Source of the DNA: an uncultured Bacillota bacterium
GTDB lineage: Bacteria; Bacillota; Dehalobacteriia; UBA4068; UBA4997
NCBI GenBank assembly: GCA_948907985.1
Contig: CAQWMM010000003.1
Coordinates: 17,434-81,433 of the forward strand
Reading direction: 5' to 3'
Length of the DNA: 64,000 bases
Position numbers and translations under genes: made by a program. Shown here in pieces: positions 55,988 to 64,000 of this stretch. Every line of letters begins with the position of its first letter. Position 1 is the stretch's first letter. Under the pieces are notes generated by a model. The model was not told the origin of the DNA. It saw nothing but the letters and a program-made list of their open reading frames with translations, and searched no databases.

Positions 55988-56554
55988 TTAGTTGGCCTGC
56001 ATTAGGCGCAGCAAATTTTTTTGCAGTTGCTTCTTGCCCCGAAAAAGCCGGGTTTCAACGGTTGAAACCGGCAGCCCGCAGGCTTCGGCAATTTGCTGAT
56101 AGGATAAATCCTCGATGTATCTGAGATAAATCACGTCGCGATAGTTGTCTGGCAGCTCGGCAATCGCCTGGTCAATATTCTGCCTAAGCTCCTGGTTCAG
56201 ATAGTTCTGTTCCGGCTCGGCGGCCCCGGGAGAGTCAGTCGGCGTCATATATTCTTCCGCGCGTTCCACCGGTATAATATTGTTAGGGCGTTTGTTCAAA
56301 GCATTCAGGCAGCTGTTTTGCGCCACCCGATACATCCAGGAAAAGAATTTTTTCTGCGGATCATATCTGTCAAGCATACGATAGATACGCAAAAAGGCCT
56401 CTTGCGCCAAATCAGCAGCCTCGTCATAATCGCCGGCCAGCCGATAGGCCATGCTGAAGATTTGCCGCTCATATCTGTGAACCAGCTCGGCAAAGGCGTC
56501 TTCGTCGCCCTTTTGCGCCAGGCGCGCCAAATCTTCATCAAGGAGGTTTTTCAT
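55988..56554 (-). CDS. ECF RNA polymerase sigma factor (SigW/RpoE-like)
   Basis: A 188-residue sigma factor. Region 2: FAELVHRYERQIFSMAYRL, DYDEAADLAQEAFLRIYRML and FFSWMYRVAQNSCLNALNKR. Region 4: LPDNYRDVIYLRYIEDLSYQQIAE, in part, with VSTVETRLFRGKKQLQKNL. The text is near the SigW/RpoE group. ATG 56554 has AGGAGGA at the right distance; ATG 56560 is only one base after that site. A possible autoregulated promoter lies at 56578-56602. It is followed by the membrane protein described above, its presumed anti-sigma factor. Confidence 0.92.
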   Translation of the reverse strand: MKNLLDEDLARLAQKGDEDAFAELVHRYERQIFSMAYRLAGDYDEAADLAQEAFLRIYRMLDRYDPQKKFFSWMYRVAQNSCLNALNKRPNNIIPVERAEEYMTPTDSPGAAEPEQNYLNQELRQNIDQAIAELPDNYRDVIYLRYIEDLSYQQIAEACGLPVSTVETRLFRGKKQLQKNLLRLMQAN

Positions 56555-56577
56555 AAACATTCCTCCTACGCTATAAT

Positions 56578-56602
56578 TACAGCTAAAGAGGCAAAAAACT
56601 TG
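56578..56602 (-). promoter_or_regulatory. Possible ECF-type promoter of the SigW-like gene
   Basis: Minus strand CAAG with a T-run (from 56602) and TGTA (56581-56578), 17 bases between. Its text aligns well with the sigV promoter (TTTTT.GCC.C..TT), but the -35 AAC core is changed, so this is weak. Confidence 0.35.
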
Positions 56603-57030
56603 CGCCCTTCAACATATTTTTTTAGGTAAACAGTAGCAGATTTTGTGGCCCTGCGGCCAGGCCTGCACATCAGCTTGTGTTGGGCCGGGCAGACTATGTC
56701 TTTAGTATGCCAAAATAAATTTTTTATATAATGCTCTGGGGCAATATATTATGCTAAACCATATTTCTTTATATTATAACATATAGTTCCATATTTTACC
56801 ATAGGTTGACCAAATTTTTTTGGAAAACTTGTAAAACTTGGCAAACCACTTGCCTTTGCTGTTTCAGTATGTTATAATACTAAGATAAGCAGGATATGAG
56901 TGGGCAGAGCGGAAATCTGTCAAAATACCGGCGCTTAAACGCGCATAGGCCGCCGCTGCCATTGCTTATTTGCGGCGCATATACAACTATACGCCAGTAA
57001 ATTTTTTTTGCTGTAAGGAGGTTTTTTGAA
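56603..57030. other. Intergenic region before gyrB
   Basis: About 430 bases without a gene. It contains a GC-rich stretch with a GGCCCTGCGGCC / GGCCAGGCC palindromic part at about 56648-56665, AT-rich DNA at 56715-56830 and the gyrB promoter at 56850-56878. The leader after the promoter has CGGCGCTTAAACGCGC and GCCGCCGCTGCC...TGCGGCGC segments that may form a hairpin. I see no coding ORF. Confidence 0.5.
56850..56878 (+). promoter_or_regulatory. Promoter of gyrB
   Basis: TTGCCT (56850-56855), 17 bases, TATAAT (56873-56878), with TGT before the -10. It lies about 145 bases upstream of the start codon. Confidence 0.78.
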
Positions 57031-59073
57031 GTGGCGAAAAAGTCGGATATTCAATCCGAAAATAAAAATCAACAAACTTTATTTGACGACGCTCCCGAGG
57101 GTATTATAATGGAAGAAACTGAAACGCACCCGGAGGGTGATGAACAGCAGGTGGCGGATACTCACCCGGACGCCGACCACTACGACGCGGAACAGATTCA
57201 GATTCTGGAGGGGCTGGAGGCGGTGCGCCGCCGGCCGGGTATGTATATCGGCTCCACCAGCAGCAAGGGCCTGCACCATCTGGTTTATGAGATTGTGGAC
57301 AACAGCATTGACGAAACTCTGGCCGGCTTTTGCGATACGATTACTGTACAGATTCATCAGGACGGCAGTATTACCGTGATTGACAACGGCCGCGGTATCC
57401 CGGTGGATATTCACGCCAAAACCGGCAAACCGGCGGTGGAGGCGGCGCTGACTCTGCTGCATGCCGGCGGCAAGTTCGGCGCGGGCGGCTACAAGGTTTC
57501 CGGCGGCCTGCACGGCGTGGGCTTATCGGTGGTGAACGCGCTTTCCGTCTGGCTGAAAGTAACCATTTATCGCAACGGCCACGTTTACACGCAGGATTAT
57601 AGCCGGGGCAAGGTGATGAGCGAGCTGAAAGTTGTCGGCGATACCGACCAGACCGGCACAATGGTAACCTTTATGCCCGACGGTGAGATTTTTGAAACGC
57701 TGGAGTTCAGCGCCGAGGTGTTGGCTAACCGTCTGCGGGAACTTTCCTTTTTAAATGGCAACGTAACAATTATTCTGGAGGATGAGCGCGAGGGCGGCCT
57801 GCGCCAGGTGTGGCATCATGAGGGCGGCATTGCCGATTTTGTGGCTTATCTGAACAAAACCCGCGAGGTTATTCATCCGGTGCTCTATTTCCAGGGCGAG
57901 GAAAACCAGGTGCAGGTGGAAATCGCCATGCAGTATAACGACGGCTATGCCGAAAATATTGCTTCCTACACCAACAATATCCGCACGATTGAGGGCGGCA
58001 CGCATGAATTGGGCTTTAAGACGGCGCTAACCAAAGTGATTAACGATTATGCCCGCCGCTTTAATTTCCTCAAAGATAAAGACGGCAAGCTTTCCGGCGA
58101 CGATGTGCGCGAGGGCCTGGCGGCAGTGGTCAGCGTTAAAGTGCGCGAGCCGCAGTTTGAGGGCCAGACCAAAACCAAGCTGGGCAACAGCGAGGTTAAA
58201 GGCATCACCGAGCGGGTTTTGTCGGATTCCTTAGCCAGTTACCTGGAGGAGAACCCGGCCAAGGCCAAATTGATTATTGACAAAACGGTGCGGGCCGCCC
58301 GCGCCAGAGAGGCCGCCCGCAAAGCGCGCGAGTTAACGCGCAAACAAAACGTGCTGGAAAAAACCTCTCTCCCCGGCAAGCTGGCCGATTGCTCTGTTAA
58401 AGATCCGGCTTTCTCCGAACTTTTTCTGGTGGAGGGCGACTCCGCCGGCGGCTCCGCCAAACAGGGGCGCGACCGGCGCACCCAGGCGGTTTTGCCTTTG
58501 CGCGGCAAAATTTTGAATGTGGAAAAGGCGCGGCTGGACAAAATGCTTTCCAGCGATGAAATAAAAAATATGATTACGGCCATGGGCACCGGTATTTCCG
58601 CCGATTTTGACATTACCAAAGCGCGCTATCACAAGGTGATTATCATGACGGATGCGGATGTGGACGGCGCGCATATCATGACGCTGCTGCTGACTTTCTT
58701 CTTTCGTTATATGCCCCAGCTGATTGAAAAGGGCTATGTTTATGTGGCCCAGCCGCCGCTGTACGGCTTAAAGCCCAAACGCGGCGCTAAGGATACGATT
58801 TATGTTTATGATGACATTGCGCTGGAGGATTTTTTTAAAGAGCATAAGCGGGATAATTACGGTATCCAGCGTTTCAAAGGTTTGGGCGAGATGGACTTCG
58901 GCGAACTCTGGGAAACTACCATGAACCCGGCGAATCGTACGCTGGTGCAGGTTACGATTGACGACGCGCTTTATGCGGACGAAACTTTTTCCATGCTGAT
59001 GGGCGACCAGGTAGCGCCGCGCAAACGTTTCATCGAAACGAACGCTAAATATGCGGACGATCTTGACTTCTAA
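57031..59073 (+). CDS. gyrB: DNA gyrase subunit B
   Basis: A 680-residue ATPase subunit of gyrase, introducing negative supercoils. An acidic, non-conserved N-terminal extension of about 50 residues precedes the GHKL ATPase domain: EGLEAVRRRPGMYIGSTS, IVDNSIDE, DNGRGIPVDIH, HAGGKFGAGGYKVSGGLHGVG (in part). Then the TOPRIM region has VEGDSAGGSAKQGRDR and IIMTDADVDGAHIMTL, and the C-terminus QRFKGLGEMDFGELWETTMNP. GTG 57031 has AAGGAGG at 57014-57021. gyrA follows after a repeat element. Confidence 0.97.
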   Translation: MAKKSDIQSENKNQQTLFDDAPEGIIMEETETHPEGDEQQVADTHPDADHYDAEQIQILEGLEAVRRRPGMYIGSTSSKGLHHLVYEIVDNSIDETLAGFCDTITVQIHQDGSITVIDNGRGIPVDIHAKTGKPAVEAALTLLHAGGKFGAGGYKVSGGLHGVGLSVVNALSVWLKVTIYRNGHVYTQDYSRGKVMSELKVVGDTDQTGTMVTFMPDGEIFETLEFSAEVLANRLRELSFLNGNVTIILEDEREGGLRQVWHHEGGIADFVAYLNKTREVIHPVLYFQGEENQVQVEIAMQYNDGYAENIASYTNNIRTIEGGTHELGFKTALTKVINDYARRFNFLKDKDGKLSGDDVREGLAAVVSVKVREPQFEGQTKTKLGNSEVKGITERVLSDSLASYLEENPAKAKLIIDKTVRAARAREAARKARELTRKQNVLEKTSLPGKLADCSVKDPAFSELFLVEGDSAGGSAKQGRDRRTQAVLPLRGKILNVEKARLDKMLSSDEIKNMITAMGTGISADFDITKARYHKVIIMTDADVDGAHIMTLLLTFFFRYMPQLIEKGYVYVAQPPLYGLKPKRGAKDTIYVYDDIALEDFFKEHKRDNYGIQRFKGLGEMDFGELWETTMNPANRTLVQVTIDDALYADETFSMLMGDQVAPRKRFIETNAKYADDLDF

Positions 59074-59083
59074 GTTTGCAACC

Positions 59084-59231
59084 GCCCTCTCAGTCTATTT
59101 ACAATAGTAAATAGACAGCTCCCCCAAAGGGGGAGCCAGGTTTAAATAGTTAATTTTTATGTAAGGTGTAGTATTTAAACTTGCCTCTCCCTTTGGGAGA
59201 GGTGGCCCAGCGTAAGCTGGGACGGAGAGGG
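59084..59231. repeat. CCCTCTC-family palindromic intergenic repeat between gyrB and gyrA
   Basis: Inverted ends CCCTCTC and GAGAGGG. Inner hairpins: GTCTATTTAC-AATA-GTAAATAGAC, GCTCCCCC-AAA-GGGGGAGC, GCCTCTCCC-TTT-GGGAGAGG, and CCCAGC-GTAA-GCTGGG. It fills the whole gyrB-gyrA gap apart from about 35 bases before gyrA. Same layout as 47362-47494. Confidence 0.78.
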
Positions 59232-59267
59232 TATAACTACCAAGAGATTTGGAGGAAATAAAAGTAA

Positions 59268-61886
59268 ATGAGTGAGATTTTTAAGGACGGTAACATCAAG
59301 CGCAGCGAGATCAGCCATGAAATGCGCTCCGCCTATCTGAAATATTCGATGAGCGTTATTGTGGGGCGCGCCCTGCCGGACGTGCGCGACGGCTTAAAGC
59401 CGGTGCACCGCCGTATTCTGTACGGTATGTACGCCCAGGGAGTAACCCATGATAAGCCCTATAAAAAATCGGCCCGTTCCGTCGGCGATATTATGGGTAA
59501 GTTCCACCCGCACGGCGACGCGGCTATTTATGACGCGTTGGTGCGTATGGCGCAGGATTTTTCCATGCGCTACCCCTTTATTGACGGCCACGGCAACTTC
59601 GGTTCTGTCGACGGCGACAGCCCCGCGGCTCCGCGTTATACCGAGGCGCGTTTGCAGCGTTTTGCTCTGGAGATGATGCGCGATATTGACAAGGAAACGG
59701 TGGATTTTGTGCCCAACTATGACGGCGAGGAGATGGAGCCGACGGTGCTGCCGGCGGCGGTGCCCAATCTGCTGCTGAACGGCTCCGCCGGCATTGCCGT
59801 CGGTATGGCCACCAATATCCCGCCCCACAATCTGTGCGAGGTTGTGGATGGGGTAAACGCGCTGATTGACAATCCTGATATTGAGATAGAGCAGCTAATC
59901 CACTATATCAAGGGGCCGGATTTCCCCACCGCCGGGCTGATCCTCGGCCAGCAGGGTATTAAGGATACCTATTTGACCGGCCGGGGTGCGATCAAAATGC
60001 GCGCTAAAACCCATATCGAGGTTACGGCCAAAGGTCGGCAGCGGATTGTGGTAACCGAGCTGCCTTATCAGGTGAACAAGGCCCGGCTGATTGAACGCAT
60101 TGCCAATCTGGTTCGCGATAAGGTGATTGAGGGCATCACTGAAATCCGCGACGAATCCAGCGGCGTTGGTATGCGGATGGTGATTGAGCTGAAAGCCGAC
60201 GCGGTGGCCAAGGTAATATTAAACCGTCTTTATAAGCATACCCAAATGCAGGATACTTTCGGCGCGATTATGATTGCCCTGGTTGATAACGTGCCGCGCG
60301 TGCTGAACCTGAAAGAAATTTTGCAGTGCTATGTTAAACACCAAAAAGAGGTGGTGGAGCGTCGTTGCCGGTTCGATTTGGCTAAGGCGCAGGAGCGCGC
60401 CCATATTCTGGAGGGCTTGCGGATTGCGCTGGATTATATCGACGAGGTGGTGGCGACTATCCGTAACGCCGCCAACCCGGAAGAGGCGCGCACCAAGCTG
60501 ATGGAACGTTTCGGCCTGTCTTTCAAACAGGCGGCGGCCATTTTGGAAATGCGCCTGCGCGCCCTGACCGGCCTGGAGCATGGCAAGATTGACGCGGAAT
60601 ACGCCGAGCTGATTAAAACCATCGCCTATCTGGAGCAGGTGCTCTCCAGCGAGCGTATGGTGCTGGGCATTATCAAAGAACAGTTGTTAGAGGTTAAAAA
60701 CCGGTTCGGCGACGAGCGCCGCACCACCATTGTGGGCGAAGAGGGCAGCCCCATGGAGGAAGAAGACCTGATTGCCCAGGAGGATATGGTGATTACCATT
60801 TCGCACGCCGGTTATATCAAACGGCTGAATTTGAACACCTATCGCCAGCAGAAGCGGGGCGGTCGGGGCGTAACCGGTATGACGACGCGCGACGAGGATT
60901 TTGTGGAGCAGATGTTTGTGGCCTCCACCCACGATTATTTGCTGATCTTTACCAGCCGCGGCCGGGCTTTCCGCTTAAAAGTTCACGAGGTGCCGGAGGT
61001 CGGCCGCACGGCCCGCGGTTCGGCTCTGGTTAATCTGCTGGCGCTGGACGCGAACGAAAAACTGCGCACCGTTATTCCGATCACCAGTCTGGAGCGTTCC
61101 GGCTATATGGTTATGGCAACGAAGAACGGTATCGTCAAACGCACCGAGCTGGCGCAGTTTAAGAGCCGTCAAAACGGTCTGGCGGCGATCAGTTTGCAGC
61201 CGGACGACGATTTGATTGCCGTTCTGCTGACCGACGGCGGTTCCGACATCCTGCTGGCTACCGAGCAGGGTATGGTCTGCCGTTTCAGCGAAGAAACCAT
61301 GCGTCCCATGGGCCGCACTGCCCGCGGCGTTAAGGGGATCTCGCTGTTGCCCGGCGATAAGGTTGTAGCCATGACCAAAGTGGAAGACAACAGCCAGCTG
61401 CTGGTGGTATCCGAACAGGGCTTTGGCAAACGTACCCCGCTGACGCAGGAGAATTACCGGCGGATTGGCCGCGGCGGCAAAGGCGTTTATACCATGCGCT
61501 GCAACGAGAAAACCGGCCGCCTGCTGGCCGCTATGAACGTGCGCGAGGACGACGAACTGATGCTGATTACCAAAGGCGGTATGATTATTCGGATTAACAG
61601 CCGCGACGTTTCCGAGCAGAGCCGGATCACGCAGGGCGTAACCCTGATTAATCTGGAGCCTAACGACCAGGTGGTGGACGTTACCCGCGTGGTTACCAAG
61701 GAGGGCGAAACACCGCAGGAGCGCAGCAAACAGGACGGTCTGGAGGTGCGCGCCGCCGAGGAGGAAACCATTCCCGCCGGCCTGCACGTTAAAGAGAGCG
61801 ACAAAAAAGCTTTGGAGAAACAGCAGATCGGCGATTTGCTGGCCCGGGCTGAGGCCGACGCTGAAGACTCCGACGAAGAAAAATAA
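59268..61886 (+). CDS. gyrA: DNA gyrase subunit A
   Basis: An 872-residue breakage-reunion subunit. N-terminal motifs: YAMSVI-like form here YSMSVIVGRALPDVRDGLKPVHRRILYGM (in part), the quinolone region with HPHGDAAIYDALVRMAQDF and the active Tyr in APRYTEARL, and NGSAGIAVGMATNIPPHN. The C-terminal beta-pinwheel repeats run from about residue 510, with the gyrase-specific GyrA box QKRGGRGV at about 527-534. The last 45 residues are acidic. The QKRGGRG box marks it as GyrA, not ParC. ATG 59268 follows TGGAGGAAA. Confidence 0.97.
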   Translation: MSEIFKDGNIKRSEISHEMRSAYLKYSMSVIVGRALPDVRDGLKPVHRRILYGMYAQGVTHDKPYKKSARSVGDIMGKFHPHGDAAIYDALVRMAQDFSMRYPFIDGHGNFGSVDGDSPAAPRYTEARLQRFALEMMRDIDKETVDFVPNYDGEEMEPTVLPAAVPNLLLNGSAGIAVGMATNIPPHNLCEVVDGVNALIDNPDIEIEQLIHYIKGPDFPTAGLILGQQGIKDTYLTGRGAIKMRAKTHIEVTAKGRQRIVVTELPYQVNKARLIERIANLVRDKVIEGITEIRDESSGVGMRMVIELKADAVAKVILNRLYKHTQMQDTFGAIMIALVDNVPRVLNLKEILQCYVKHQKEVVERRCRFDLAKAQERAHILEGLRIALDYIDEVVATIRNAANPEEARTKLMERFGLSFKQAAAILEMRLRALTGLEHGKIDAEYAELIKTIAYLEQVLSSERMVLGIIKEQLLEVKNRFGDERRTTIVGEEGSPMEEEDLIAQEDMVITISHAGYIKRLNLNTYRQQKRGGRGVTGMTTRDEDFVEQMFVASTHDYLLIFTSRGRAFRLKVHEVPEVGRTARGSALVNLLALDANEKLRTVIPITSLERSGYMVMATKNGIVKRTELAQFKSRQNGLAAISLQPDDDLIAVLLTDGGSDILLATEQGMVCRFSEETMRPMGRTARGVKGISLLPGDKVVAMTKVEDNSQLLVVSEQGFGKRTPLTQENYRRIGRGGKGVYTMRCNEKTGRLLAAMNVREDDELMLITKGGMIIRINSRDVSEQSRITQGVTLINLEPNDQVVDVTRVVTKEGETPQERSKQDGLEVRAAEEETIPAGLHVKESDKKALEKQQIGDLLARAEADAEDSDEEK

Positions 61887-61909
61887 GAGGATAAATAGGC
61901 CAGACGATA

Positions 61910-61935
61910 AAAGAGCAGCCCTGTCAATTTGACAG
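61910..61935. terminator. Intrinsic terminator between gyrA and the convergent MATE gene
   Basis: AAAGAGCAGCCCTGTCAA pairs with TTGACAGGGCTGCTTT with almost no loop; usable from both sides. Confidence 0.82.
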
Positions 61936-61954
61936 GGCTGCTTTGGCGATCTTC

Positions 61955-63295
61955 TTAAGCTGCCACTGGTTCAGTTTGCATTAAACGCCTGGAGGTTAGC
62001 CAATATAGCAGGGCGACCAGGGCGGTGGAGAGAATGTCGGCCAGCGGCTGCGCCCAAACCAGACCGACTGTTCCCATTAGCTTTTGCATGATAAACAATG
62101 CCGGAATATAAATTAAGCCCTGGCGGCTAAGATTGATGATTAAAGCGGCGCTGGCGGCCCCCATGGCTTGCAGGGCGTTAACCAGTACATAAAATATGCC
62201 GAACAGAAAGCTGGTAGTTAACAGAATATTGGTAAATTGCAGCGCGTAATCAAAGGCGGCAGGCTCCGTCAATACGACGCTTACAATCTGCCGGCGCAGC
62301 AGATAACAGGCTGCTGTCAGCAGCAGGCTGAGGCCCAGAGCGAAAATAAAGGAAATTTTCATAATTTCTTTGAAGCGCGGCCAGAGCCGGGCGCCCACGC
62401 AGTAGCCCAGCAGCGGCTGCACGCCCTGACCGAAGCCGATGCAGAGCATGCCGGTAATCATGGTAACTTTGGCGGCTACGCCGACGCCGGCCAACGCCAT
62501 ATCGCCATATTCGGTCATCCGGGCGTTGACAATAATCTGCGAAACGCTCATCAGCAGCGAGCCCAGCGCCGCCGGAACGCCGATCGCCAGCACGCCGGTG
62601 CAAACGCCTTGGCGTACGGTAGCCAGCCGGGGGCTGATGCTTAAGCTGGAATGGCCGCGCAGAAAATAAGCGATATAATAGCCGGCGCTGAACAAAATAC
62701 CAATTACGGTAGCGACGGCCGCGCCCGCGATGCCCCAGCCCAGCCCTAAAATCATTACAGGGTCCAGTATCACATTGAGCAGATTGCCCAGCAGCTGGCC
62801 GAGCATGGCGTGGTTGGCCTCGCCCTCGGCGCGCAGAATATTGGAAAAGCAGTTGGCGATCAGGTTAAAAGGGCCGCAGCAGGTTACGATTACCAGATAG
62901 GTTTTGGCAAACTCCCAGGTTTCCGGGCTGGCGCCAATCAGGCGCAGCAACGGCTCCATGAAAATCAGCATCAGCGCCGACATCACCAGGCCAACCGCTA
63001 CGCAGGCCCACATGCAAAAGGCGCAGACTCTTTTGGCGTAATGCGGCCGGCGCTGTCCCAGCGCCCGCGAGATGACGGAGGTTCCGCCCACGCCAAAGAC
63101 TGTGCCCAGCGCCATAAAGAGCAGAAAAACCGGCGTGGCCAGCGAAACCGCCGCCACTTGCAAGTCGTCATGCGTCTGTCCAATGAAAAAGGTGTCGGCC
63201 AGATTATAAACCAGCACCATCAGCATGGCCGCCATGGCCGGCAGGGCGTTTTTCAGCACTGCCTGCGCCGGCGGCGCGCTGTGAAACAGCTCCAT
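61955..63295 (-). CDS. MATE family exporter
   Basis: A 446-residue, 12-helix transporter. Motifs are MLMVLVYNLADTFFIGQTHD, FGVGGTSVISRALGQRRPHYA (in part), CFSNILRAEGEANHAM and, in the second half, IGFGQGVQPLLGYCVGARLWPRF (in part) and NALQAMGAASAALI. It belongs to a different MATE subgroup than the gene at 36355 and is convergent with gyrA. No regulator is attached to it. Confidence 0.92.
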   Translation of the reverse strand: MELFHSAPPAQAVLKNALPAMAAMLMVLVYNLADTFFIGQTHDDLQVAAVSLATPVFLLFMALGTVFGVGGTSVISRALGQRRPHYAKRVCAFCMWACVAVGLVMSALMLIFMEPLLRLIGASPETWEFAKTYLVIVTCCGPFNLIANCFSNILRAEGEANHAMLGQLLGNLLNVILDPVMILGLGWGIAGAAVATVIGILFSAGYYIAYFLRGHSSLSISPRLATVRQGVCTGVLAIGVPAALGSLLMSVSQIIVNARMTEYGDMALAGVGVAAKVTMITGMLCIGFGQGVQPLLGYCVGARLWPRFKEIMKISFIFALGLSLLLTAACYLLRRQIVSVVLTEPAAFDYALQFTNILLTTSFLFGIFYVLVNALQAMGAASAALIINLSRQGLIYIPALFIMQKLMGTVGLVWAQPLADILSTALVALLYWLTSRRLMQTEPVAA

Positions 63296-63325
63296 GGAAT
63301 TTGGCTTGTTAACATTCTTTTTTTA

Positions 63326-63363
63326 TATAAAAAAGCGGAACAAGCTATAAAACTTGTTCCGCC
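63326..63363 (-). terminator. Intrinsic terminator of nadE
   Basis: On the minus strand GCGGAACAAG pairs with CTTGTTCCGC around TTTTATAG, then TTTTTT. Confidence 0.87.
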
Positions 63364-63395
63364 CTGATTGTGCGGAGGCAGATTGCTGAAAAAAT

Positions 63396-64000
63396 TTAAA
63401 ACGCCATATTGTCTGCTTTGGCCAGAACCTTGGCTTTCAGCGTCAGGTATTCTTCGTCAAAATGGCAGCCGGTTTGGCTTTCCGGCAAATCTGCGCCAAA
63501 AGCCCGACGGGACAACGAGAGCACCGGCGGCGCCTGCAAACGCTTGGCGACGGCCAGCCCGCGGTATAACTGCCACCAGCGTTCCAGGTCGGCCAGAAAA
63601 CTTTCCGTATTCGGGAAAAGCTGGCGCAGCTGCTCGGTGCCGCAGCCGGTAACCTCGGCCAGCTTGCCCTGATCGTAAAAAGTCAGGCTGTCGGTGATAT
63701 CCTGTCCCCATTCCACCCAACTGCGGAACAGATAATCGTGGTAGGCATAGCATAAAGGATCGCCCAGGCCTTTTTCAATGTTCTGCGCCTCGGATAGTTC
63801 GGCGCTGGGCGGCATTTCCAGCGCGGCCAGTGGAATCAGGCCGGAGGTATCATAAATGTATTTGGCAATTTCATAAATCTGACACTTCCACAGGTCGCCC
63901 AGCGGGGCAAAATAGCCGGTCGCGTCGCCGTACATGGTGGCGTAGCCGATCGTAAACTCGCTTTTGTTGCCGTTGCAGATTACCGCCCCGCCAAAGGCTG
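63396..64000 (-). CDS. nadE: NAD+ synthetase (5' end beyond the window)
   Basis: The C-terminal 200 residues of NadE, which makes NAD from deamido-NAD with ammonia or glutamine. The frame runs off the window edge: the last codons on the edge read AFGGAVICNGNKSEFTIGYATMYGDATGYFAPLGDL (in family form NGNKSEFTIGYATMYGD, then FAPLGDLWKCQIYEIAKY). Later parts, LEMPPSAELS and LGDPLCYAYHDYL, fit the glutamine-dependent type. Whether an N-terminal glutaminase domain exists cannot be seen. Confidence 0.88.
   Translation of the reverse strand, partial: AFGGAVICNGNKSEFTIGYATMYGDATGYFAPLGDLWKCQIYEIAKYIYDTSGLIPLAALEMPPSAELSEAQNIEKGLGDPLCYAYHDYLFRSWVEWGQDITDSLTFYDQGKLAEVTGCGTEQLRQLFPNTESFLADLERWWQLYRGLAVAKRLQAPPVLSLSRRAFGADLPESQTGCHFDEEYLTLKAKVLAKADNMAF

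Noticed and set aside
1..64000. CRISPR arrays, rRNA genes, insertion sequences, integrase or attachment sites
   Set aside because: No regularly spaced direct repeats, rRNA signatures, transposase motifs or integrase ORFs were found; the tRNA-Leu at 54498 shows no duplicated 3' end nearby.

Overview
The window looks like chromosomal DNA of an anaerobic member of the Bacillota (Firmicutes). The evidence is the paired GlgC/GlgD glycogen genes, an RsiV-type anti-sigma factor, a GerMN lipoprotein, AzlCD, a DegV protein, strong GGAGG ribosome binding sites with ATG, GTG and TTG starts, and textbook TTGACA-N17-TATAAT promoters. Coding DNA is clearly GC-rich while intergenic DNA is AT-rich. I cannot fix the class (Clostridia or Negativicutes) by eye.

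Region 1 (1-8230) is the late part of a prophage or phage-derived particle with a contractile tail. It runs from the major capsid protein (cut by the window edge) through connector proteins, sheath, tube, baseplate proteins, tail fibre and a holin-like protein to an M23 endolysin. No tape-measure, tail-chaperone, LysM or hub gene lies between the tube gene and the gp25-like gene; they are 18 bases apart. Region 2 (8261-14770) is housekeeping: DUF5665, lspA, rluD, rarA, an archaeal-type phosphoglycerate mutase, azlCD and a DUF1963 protein. Region 3 (14788-19586) is mostly on the minus strand: an unknown Pro/Gln-rich protein, an Lrp regulator, a two-gene SUF-like (SMS-type) Fe-S system, a formate/nitrite channel, a structured 120-base repeat and a YbaK deacylase.

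Region 4 (19711-33141) is a complete glycogen locus: glgB, glgP, glgC, glgD, glgA, a GH13-GH77 fusion and pgi. It can make, branch, degrade and debranch glycogen and connects through Pgi to glycolysis. Region 5 (33187-36338) holds a tandem hot-dog protein and a divergent pair of a sigma-region-4-like protein and an S24 repressor, followed by a NapH-like ferredoxin membrane protein. Region 6 (36355-42465) is a minus-strand set: the envelope-stress operon pspA, zinc-ribbon protein and SPFH protein, then ksgA, an AraC-GNAT fusion and a MATE exporter.

Region 7 (42486-47494) contains yfbR and, opposite it, a candidate type III toxin-antitoxin locus. That locus has a strong promoter, an RNA that can fold as an H-type pseudoknot, an intrinsic terminator and a ToxN/AbiQ/TenpN-like endoribonuclease. 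A stalk-domain protein, a GerMN lipoprotein, proC and a degV gene follow. Region 8 (47540-52821) is a tRNA thiolation and trans-translation cluster: cysteine desulfurase, thiI, rnr, smpB and tmRNA. Region 9 (52876-56602) has two ECF sigma/anti-sigma pairs around a tRNA-Leu. Region 10 (56850-64000) carries gyrB, gyrA, a second MATE exporter and the 3' part of nadE.

Three copies of a palindromic intergenic repeat with CCCTCTC...GAGAGGG ends lie at 28031, 47362 and 59084. No rRNA, CRISPR array, insertion sequence, transposase or integrase was seen. The strongest candidate for something new is the putative type III toxin-antitoxin locus at 43135-43852; the tail module without a tape measure is second.
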